DNA of 17,280 nt. It comes from Paraglomus occultum (taxonomy: Eukaryota > Glomeromycota > Glomeromycetes > Paraglomerales > Paraglomeraceae). Made by a program: the position numbers and the translations under genes. The notes beneath the pieces were generated by a model. That model did no database searches. It had not been told where the DNA came from and saw only the letters and a list, made by a program, of their open reading frames with translations. The stretch is from contig CAJVPJ010000760.1 of NCBI GenBank assembly GCA_910592205.1, positions 1 to 17,280 of the forward strand, given 5' to 3'. Shown here in pieces: positions 9,344 to 17,280 of the stretch. Every line of letters begins with the position of its first letter. Position 1 is the stretch's first letter.

Positions 9344-11940
9344 TCAAAGATCGGTTGAGTCACTAAATTACAAGCAGTGGACGATGTTAATATAGTGAAA
9401 TTGACATCGTATAACCAATAGTTTATACTTGTCTTCATACCTGCAACTGAATCCAAATCATAGCTATTTTTCGGGATAGGTAAATCTCCTGTGGGTAAGA
9501 GCATACTAGAATATTTACTCTCCTTCTCGAGACGTAATAACGGTTTTACATTATTATGATAGACAGTATCCCATATATTGTTCTCAGTATTGTCCTTGTC
9601 CAACTTATCGGAAAACTCCCTCATAAGTCTCTGTGCGTCTGGACGCTTATCGGGATCAGCATCACAACACCGCTCAGCAAGTTTCTTGTATTCCTCTGGT
9701 GCGGAATCAGGCAACGATGGTCGTAGTCCCTCGCAAACGCGCATCGCCAAACACTTGTCAAACGACCAATCTCTAAACGGCGGTTCACCAGTAGCAATCA
9801 AATACATGATTATACCAAAAGAATACACATCTGATTTCTGAGTAAATTTGCGGGTATGAAAGACTTCCGGGGCGATAAAGGGCAAAACGCCTCGAATGTT
9901 TGAATTTGACTCGTGTGAGTTCACCGATCGTGAGAGACCAAAATCGCATATCAACGAAGTGCTATTACGCAAAACAATGTTTCCGCCATGAAGATCGCAA
10001 TGCACTAGACCTGCATTGTGAATGTAAGACAGATACATTGCAATCTCCCTCAAACGCCGTATTTTATCCGTCCACGTCAATTTGTTAATATTTTGATCCA
10101 AATAAGACATGAGATTACCATTGTTAGCGTATTGCATCACAATTATGTACTCTTTTGTTTTTGGGTCTTGTGTGATTCCATAAAGTTTAAGGAATGAATA
10201 ATGTGCACACTTGGCATGATTTCTGAACTATGAATAAATAAAATAAATGCAGCATTAAAATTAAATATCACTTTAATTAATTCTATCAATTATTGCATAC
10301 CTCGGAAATAAATAATTCTGGCGCTTCATCAAAATTCCTAATTCGTTTGAGTACAACAATTTCCTCCATATACTTTACTTCTGAAAAGTCTTTGTATTTG
10401 GCAGTATAGACCGTTCCGTAACCACCAGATCCGATTTCTTTGAATTCATAAAACTCGCTATACTGCATGTACTTCATCCGTTCATCCTCTCGTATAAACC
10501 TGTCCAATACCTGACGTAGTTCATAGTAGAAAACCAAATAATAATATTCTTGAGCAGACGGCTCCTGGGTGATTCCGATTATCCAAATATTCTCGGGTGT
10601 TAATATCTCATGGTATTCCTTCGTAAGCTATTTTAGTAAACAATACGGTCGTTACGACAATAATAATAGTCGTTAGTTTAAACGCCCTTAACGATTGCAT
10701 TGTTTACACGTGAAATAATTTACCTGATGAAAATCAAATAATGGTTCATTGACTATCTTTTTGAGTGTCACTTTTATCCATTCATTTGTTTTCAGTTCTA
10801 AATATTCTGCTGTATATGTACACCCATGGTGTAATAATGTCATCTCTTCTATGTTTCTCAATAGTGAGTAGTCTATCCATTGTATATATGCATCATATTC
10901 ATTCTCTATATTCTTCCACGACTCCATTATAAATGAATCCAGAGACTTGTTGCCCGTAGTCCAATTAACAGGTCGTGGTGCTTTACATGCATAACAGAAT
11001 GCATTTATCTTGAGGTTTAATTGCGCTGTACACGCCAGACATAATCCATGCCCGTAATATTCTTTTATAAGAAAATATTTTCGTTCGCTTGCATCGTACG
11101 TGAACCCAATTGTAATCCAAACATTCGTAATGAGAATATCCGGATGCTCATCACATAACTGATGGAAATGATACATAAGAATAGGTCAATAGTTATTCAA
11201 CCTATTCAATGAACGTGACGCATAAGTAAATAATTTACCTCGACATAATATAAATCATGTGTCTCGTCTGTTATCTCAAGTGGAATCAATTCAACAAGTG
11301 TATAAGTAGGTGGACCGCATAAGTATACGCCATAATATCCACTATCATCAATACAATTAAATGGAATCCATTCCACATAGTGTTCATTTGCTGAATTTGT
11401 TTGTAATTGAGATTTCCTAATAAACTCATCAAGTTGCTTATTGTTGCTGGTCCATCCATCGCATATTTCTTTATGTCTACATATGCACCACACGGGACTA
11501 CACCGGAGTATTCCACATTTAGAGCAAAATCCATAAAGAAAATAATAATAGCGGAAGCGATTACCAGCAACCATGTAGTAGTTATCGTCACACCTAGTAA
11601 ACCCTTTTATGAGTTCATTGCGGTTGTTAAGCCACTTTCTGTATCTTCTGAACTGATTAGCGTCGTTGTTATATTCGTGTGTTGGAAGTGAGTATATTCT
11701 AGCAAACTCACTCACACGTATTGGTGTACATTCTTCGCTGCTTCCAAGACATAGCAGCATTACCTTGCCAACTTTGCAATGACTAGCGTAATGGACGTTG
11801 TCAATTCGAGTTGGCTTTATGTTGGTAATTTCCTTGTAAGATATCCATTCAAGCGTCAAGTATTTATTTTCATTATCCAAAGAAGATTGAACCAAGCTGT
11901 CAATTGCTTGGTTGTGAAAGTCCTCTGGAACTAACGACAT
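9340..11940 (-). CDS. TKL-like protein kinase with tandem zinc-ribbon / degenerate N-lobe modules
   Basis: Exons 11940-11239, 11158-10724, 10627-10301 and 10227-9441, plus a likely last exon 9362-9340, give about 757 aa (783 if the final 78-nt intron is retained); all internal junctions are phase 0 except the last. Near the C-terminus lies a complete kinase domain: glycine loop GSGGYGTV (about 445-452), VVLK Lys (about 473), alpha-C Glu in LFISE, HCDLHGGN catalytic loop (about 564-571), DFG (583-585), APE (607-609), SDVYSFG. Before it come three degenerate N-lobe copies, each ending in a hinge-like hydrophobic segment. Zinc ribbons C-x2-C...C-x-C (about 139-154) and C-x2-C...C-x2-C (274-292) precede WTSNN / WTTGN, a D-x-FI helix and an EWIP / QWID linker. 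ATG 11940 has an in-frame stop 12 bases upstream. The substrate is unknown. Module family recognised from glomeromycete kinases; cytosolic signalling role inferred. Confidence 0.88.
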
Positions 11941-12083
11941 TCTCAATGTCTATTGTGTTACATCATTCCATCAAATGCGGGATCTATTTCGAATTAATAC
12001 GCTTACTTGTCCATCAAATAGTCAGATCGGCAAGATCGCAATGCTACAATTTTACAATTTTTGCACCTTGTCAGTTTACCTGA
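11941..12083. promoter_or_regulatory. Short divergent promoter between kinase and OCA1
   Basis: Only 143 bases separate the two start codons, so both 5' UTRs and any core promoters share this stretch. It has no clear TATA box. CCATCAAAT occurs twice in direct orientation (11968-11976 and 12011-12019), a possible binding-site pair. Co-regulation of the two genes is possible but inferred only from layout. Confidence 0.5.
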
Positions 12084-12853
<770 letters not shown>

Positions 12854-13274
12854 ACAACGACAGAGGATTGATGTCTATAGTTTTATTGATAAACATTATT
12901 CATTCTAAGCCATTCTTGTCTATTCTCTTTTATAAGTTAAATAGGGTCTCCATCTTTATTTTGGTATATAACAATTAATATCCGCTGAAAAAGAGCTATT
13001 GGACCCACAATATACTAATATATATAGTTTAGCTTCATCGATCACTACCCCCCAACCAATTTGTTTTAAATATATAATAAAGCTGGGACTATTTGAAAAC
13101 AAAGGAATAAAAAATAAGATAATATTATATTTAACGGTGGGGGGCAAGAAGCATATGAATAGATAGCAGAACTAATTTAATCTCTTTGATAATGAATTCC
13201 TATCGTAATGCATAAAATCCTATATATTCCGAATAAACAGCATTTTGCTTTTCAATTTAATATCGTTGATAACA
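12854..13274. other. Convergent intergenic region between OCA1 and the RNA-binding gene
   Basis: 421 bases holding both 3' flanks. A C6 run at 13048-13053 and a G6 run at 13139-13144 could pair across about 85 bases. A + strand AATAAAAAATAA lies near 13107. No gene is visible. Confidence 0.5.
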
Positions 13275-14697
13275 TTAAGCCGTAACACTTTCCTCATTGT
13301 TGGGTTCTTCGTTGGCGGGAGGATTAGCGGCTGAGGCGCTAACCTCACCCCCCTCTTGGCCACCAGCTTTTTCTTCGTCCATGTGAGCTTGCTGATCGCT
13401 CAAAGCAACTTTGATAACCAGTTCTCTACCCTCACTTTGAACATTCTTCAACCCTTCAAGGGCTCTCGTTTGTTCATTCTCATCAATCAGTTCAACAAAT
13501 CCGAAACCTTTACTACGTCCCCCACGACGGCGAACAACATGGGCACTCTTTACCTGGTAGTCTTTGAAGATTTCTTTCAATCCATCGTCATTAACAGAGA
13601 ACGGCAAGTTGGCAACGAAAACGATAGTTTTGGACGGATCACCAGTTTTAGCAGCTCCAGCTGCATAGTTAGAATTGGCTGGTCTACGACGACTAAAACG
13701 GCCACGACCACGTCCTCCTCTTCCACGAGGTCGTCGGGAACGATACCCACGGTTGCTCTTATGGGTGCCGCTTTCATCAGCGTGCGCGCCGTTAGTATTA
13801 GGAGCGTCGGCAGCAGTATCATTACTGGGAACGGCAGCAGAGTCTTCGTTGCGACCTGAGAAACGACGGCGGCCTTGCCAGCCACCACGTCCTCTGCCAC
13901 GTCCCCGACTTCCTCGTCCACGTCCTCTACCACCCCGACCGCGTAAGTGATACCTCCCACGGCCACGACGAGACGAATGGAAAGCGGGGGGATTTCCAGT
14001 ATCTGTTTTCGGTTTAGCAGCTTCGACATTGATCGAACGGCCTCCTAGTTCTTCGCGATTGAGTTCGGCGATGACTTTTTCGGCATCTTCTTTTGTTTCC
14101 AGGGCTACAAAGCCATAACCAAGTGAGCGGGTACCACGAGTAATGATGTTGGCTTTGACGCTATTTGAAACAAAAAAAGGCAAGCAAGTATGAGACAATG
14201 GTTTCGAATAGACATTGAAGCATAAAAATGAATAAAAGGTGAGAATAAGGATTGCAAAACGACAAATGATCCGAATAATATGTAAAGAAATGTTTGTGGA
14301 ATCGTCATTCTCTTGTAATAGGTCTGATCTATTTGACTAATACTATCTCCAGACGAATACGAGGTGTGTATCATTACAAAGCACTAAATTATCGCATCAT
14401 CCTTTCGTTCACATATTTTAAAATCTTTTTTTTTTCCCCCGTTACTTACACTTTACCAAACTTTCCGAAAAACTCGGCCAATTCAGGTTCAGTAGTCTGG
14501 AATGATAAATTACCGACAAAGACCTTGTTCTCATTTTCTTCTTCGAGTTTTACGGGCTCGCTATCAGTAACCGCAGTCTCCTGAACAGTTTCAGTCTCTT
14601 GAACTACTGCAGTAGTCGTGACTTCGGTCGCAGCAGCTTCAACAACTACGGTGGTTGTGGCGGTCTCGGTAGTCACGGCAGTTTCTTCGGCGGCCAT
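13275..14697 (-). CDS. Sbp1-like RNA-binding protein, RRM-RGG-RRM
   Basis: Two exons (14697-14450 and 14160-13275) join across a 289-nt intron in phase 2 (V codon split GT|C) to 377 aa. Residues 1-55 are low-complexity Thr/Val/Glu. RRM1 has RNP2 VFVGNL (59-64) and RNP1 SLGYGFVAL (95-103). An Arg/Gly-rich region with many RGRGRG repeats covers about 147-186, and a second RG block about 219-242. RRM2 has RNP2 IVFVANL (262-268) and RNP1 KGFGFVEL (300-307), and the tail from about 340 is acidic and Ala/Glu/Asn-rich. The order RRM, RGG, RRM is that of yeast Sbp1, which represses translation through eIF4G binding and promotes decapping in P-bodies; the RGG part is a likely arginine-methylation target. 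A nucleolar Nsr1-like role is the alternative. The GC-rich repeats create long antisense frames that are not genes. Confidence 0.9.
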
Positions 14698-15586
14698 TAC
14701 GAGTCAATAAGGAATACAGAAAGTTAGGCAACCGTGTGTGCTGGGAGGTATATCAAATTCAGTGTAGATGAGCAATAAACAATGTGGTCGTTAAGCGATC
14801 CTTCTAAGCAGTATGTGACTTGGGAAGGGGGGTTCTATGAATAAGTAGCGTATGGATGCCTATTAGGACTAGACGGACTGAAGGCTCCCTTTGATATCGA
14901 TAGGTCCACTAAAGGGCTAGGACGGATGGCTTGAGCTTGACAGATGGAGTTTGTCTGTGTTCGATGTTCTGATGTCTGTAGACTTTGGAAGAACAAATGA
15001 GGGTAGGGTCAATTTATGTGTTCGGGTCGGCATCCCAGGGTCGGTTGTGTAACTTTGGCGGAGAAAGGGATCAATGATTGGGCAAATATTAAGTGTGGGA
15101 GGTGAGTCTGGATGATAATTGGATGAAATGTGACAGGGATGGAAAAATTGGGGCTGCGTTTTGATCCATTGAATTGATTAATTAAGCGATTAATTGAAAG
15201 CCAGAAAATGTGTCAGTATTGTTGTTATTGTTGGCGTCATCATGATCATTATTTATAGTCATTATTATAGTATTATCGTCATTACAAACGTTCCTACAGT
15301 CTGTCTTTCAATATTGTGTTTGTTTGTTCAAAAAACTTTTTTTTTACCCCAATTGCTAACGAAACTGACAATGCAATAAACGGTAGTATTCTGGATAATG
15401 CGTGACTGCGGAACACAATCACAATCGCAATTGTGTGTTTGATAGATATATGAAGAAATATGTATGCGTCGACTTATTGGGCCAGATACAATAACTTTTG
15501 AAATACACATTCATAGACGTAATAGGAATTAACAGACAAAGCATCCATGGAAACACGTTTTCGATTACAATGTATTCATGGTTATT

Positions 15587-15631
15587 TTAATATTGTAATC
15601 CAACAATATTAATAATAATTAACGTTAATTA
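15587..15631. repeat. Hairpin and adjacent perfect palindrome
   Basis: TTAATATTGT (15587-15596) and ACAATATTAA (15603-15612) form a perfect 10-bp stem around a 6-base loop (AATCCA). Directly after it, TAATTAACGTTAATTA (15616-15631) is a perfect 16-base palindrome. Both are AT-rich, so chance is possible, but the cluster is notable. Confidence 0.5.
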
Positions 15632-16300
15632 ATAATAAGTTTCATATCAATGACGATAATCAATTAGATTATCGACATCACAAAGAAATTGTTTATAAAT
15701 CGGGTTATTGTCGGAATAAAAGTCATAGTCTCAAGACAATGGAAAAAAAAACTTCCACAGCCGGGCAGTGCAGCAGCGCTCTCATTACGTCTTGCTCATT
15801 CAATTATGTATGTAATCTTTCAATAAACAGGTATTGATATGGTTAGGCTCGCATATTTGCCCAATCAAATCACAGTATTGTACAAATGGAGCAATATAAT
15901 CGCTGGGACGTTAAATGGTGTCAATGAGAATGCACAAGTCCTCTCTATATAAACAGCCAAATATTGTATTACTATTGCATTACCAATTCTCTAAACAGTG
16001 GAATAGTCATGTTTGGAACAATCTTTTTCAGTCTCAATACGTTGTTGTATGTCTTGCATGCACCGTACGTGTTTGTAATGCACTAACAACCTTCAATGTT
16101 TTTACGCAAACGCATTGAGAGATACTACTTGAAAAGGGAACAAAGTATCTTCCCTTCTTGCCACCCAGCCCACAAAGACGCGTGTGGTAATGAATGCGTA
16201 ACTTTATCGTTAATGCTTAAATGCTCCACATTCGCCACTCGAGTGTTTTCTAGATTACGTCATTAGTAGACTCTTTTACATTCAAAAGGACCAAAATCAA

Positions 16301-16331
16301 TCACGTGAAAATGGGCATAGTTTTGCCCATT
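16301..16331. promoter_or_regulatory. Palindromic E-box next to an 8-bp stem-loop upstream of myotubularin
   Basis: TCACGTGA (16301-16308) is a palindromic CACGTG E-box, the site type bound by bHLH factors such as Cbf1/Pho4 in fungi. It is followed at once by AATGGGCA-TAGTTT-TGCCCATT (16310-16331), a perfect 8-bp inverted repeat with a 6-base spacer. They lie about 120-150 bases before the myotubularin start codon, a normal promoter distance. Confidence 0.4.
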
Positions 16332-16449
16332 CCCACTCGTTTTGTGTAAGGTTGAAACGAACACTCGAAAAGAACAGCGCCCAGAACAAAATTCCAAAAC
16401 AGGTCTTTACCGCAAGCTACCTGTGCACAAGCCAGACTGTGCTGAGAAT

Positions 16450-17280
16450 ATGGACGTCATAAAAATAGCTAAGGTTGGAGAGAATGCAAAGGGGAATTCG
16501 TAGATGTTGAGAAGAGGGGTAAAAGAGCGGACATTTAGACAAAGCAACTATGTAGTAAAAAGCATGAATTGGGAGTAATTATGCGAATGTTATGTGAGTA
16601 ATTGTGTAAAAGATAGGAAAAGCGTGTACGTTATGACATTGATGGAATATATTGGATATTTGCTACATATAGGTTGAGGAAGTTTATATGGAGAAGGGTC
16701 AGACAACTACTGTTGGAACCCTCCATTTGACTACTCACCAGTTGTTCTTTAATTCCCCCAACGAAGAACTATGGGTATGTCCAATCGATAATATAATTTT
16801 GTAATAAATATTATAACAATCTTTATCGTTTATTCAAACCATCCATTTTCATAATTATTTTTTTTGCATGATTCACTTTAATGATATTAACTCGCTCCAA
16901 ACTAATGCTCACTTTTATTTGGGGAAACTCATACTATCAAATATCAAAATCAAATATTAAACATGCGCATCTACTCACATTTACTCAAATAGACGGTAAG
17001 CCTTTTTATTATTTTCTTCCGATCTACTCATTATTTATTCCAAAACGAACTATTCTTTTTAACATACCTTGATTCGGCATTCTAAAATCGAATACCATGA
17101 AACCTTTCTATGTTTTCTCTCTCTCTCTCTCTAGCTCCCTTACCCAATAATTCATACTGTGGAACGTCGTCCACCAAATTCTCAAGGCCGCTGGCCATTA
17201 CTCATCAGATGTCGTAATTTCGTCTTTGTTACCATGCTTGTACGGAATGAAAACGAGGCCGTTGACGTATTCGATAGTAT
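16450..17280 (+). CDS. Myotubularin-family phosphoinositide 3-phosphatase, N-terminal PH-GRAM part (runs off the window)
   Basis: Myotubularins remove the 3-phosphate of PI3P and PI(3,5)P2 on endosomal membranes. Exon 1 (16450-16473) encodes MDVIKIAK; exon 2 (16673-16774) encodes VEEVYMEKGQ then GTLHLTTHQLFF, the beginning of the GRAM domain; exon 3 from 17135 encodes LPYPIIHTVERRPPN then GRWPLLIRCRNF and EAVDVFDSI, a near-textbook myotubularin PH-GRAM segment. All junctions are phase 0. Intron 1 is 199 nt with an unusual donor GTTGGA; intron 2 is 360 nt and ends in a (TC)8 tract just before TAG. The catalytic CX5R domain would lie beyond 17280, so activity cannot be judged. Similar in role to yeast Ymr1. 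The start is supported by the family-typical short basic N-terminus and the phase match. Confidence 0.9.
17116..17132 (+). repeat. (TC)8 tract at the 3' splice site of myotubularin intron 2
   Basis: A pure TC dinucleotide run of 17 bases ends one base before the acceptor AG (17133-17134). It serves as the polypyrimidine tract and is a microsatellite, so length variation may affect splicing of exon 3. Confidence 0.7.

Larger units (their letters stand above)
14698..16449. other. Head-to-head intergenic region between the RNA-binding and myotubularin genes
   Basis: 1.75 kb without a supportable gene. From about 14820 to 15180 the + strand is G-rich and C-poor, i.e. the - strand is C/T-rich just upstream of the RNA-binding gene, as in promoters or leaders of well-expressed fungal genes. 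From 15200 on it is AT-rich. TATATAAA near 15945 is a possible TATA box but lies about 500 bases before the myotubularin ATG. Confidence 0.5.

Noticed and set aside
13356-13950. Long + strand and alternative - strand open frames opposite the RGG-encoding region
   Set aside because: They are shadows of the GC-rich Arg/Gly repeat in the Sbp1-like gene and have low-complexity Ser/Thr, Pro/Arg or Val/Glu composition.

Overview
The window is AT-rich eukaryotic DNA with many short GT-AG introns, most about 70-360 nt. It looks fungal. The strongest pointer is a tyrosine-kinase-like protein kinase gene whose N-terminus carries the zinc-ribbon, W-T-x-N and EWI(P/S/D) linker module that I associate with the large kinase expansions of Glomeromycotina (arbuscular mycorrhizal fungi). 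An OCA1-type phosphatase and an Sbp1-like RRM-RGG-RRM protein also fit a fungus. The species assignment is inference. Gene models below were built by hand from homology, splice sites and reading-frame phase.

Layout: (1) 1-617, + strand: two exons of a phosphatidylinositol-4-phosphate 5-kinase core. Neither the upstream part nor the C-terminal exons can be found. (2) 2217-4105, - strand: a nine-exon cytosolic-type glyoxalase II, complete from start to stop. It has one extra base in exon 3 and a displaced metal-ligand Asp codon. (3) 4171-9339: a long AT-rich gene-poor tract. It holds a 147-bp foldback element built of 20/21-bp minisatellite units (7461-7607) and two unrecognised open frames (8017-8235 -, 8295-8630 +). 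(4) 9340-11940, - strand: the multi-module kinase gene. (5) 12084-12853, + strand: a four-exon OCA1-like dual-specificity phosphatase, head-to-head with the kinase across only 143 bp. (6) 13275-14697, - strand: a two-exon Sbp1-like RNA-binding protein, tail-to-tail with OCA1. (7) 14698-16449: a long intergenic region with a G-rich block and hairpins. (8) 16450-17280, + strand: the first three exons of a myotubularin (PH-GRAM domain), running off the window end.

The most unusual object is the kinase gene. Ahead of an apparently active kinase domain it carries three degenerate kinase N-lobe copies, two of them joined to the next copy through zinc ribbons. The introns of the last three copies sit at the same structural position and in the same phase, which points to tandem genomic duplication of an N-lobe unit. 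The genes do not form an operon-like pathway. Two of them (PIP5K and myotubularin) act in phosphoinositide metabolism and the OCA1 family is linked to inositol-phosphate signalling, but this is probably coincidence.
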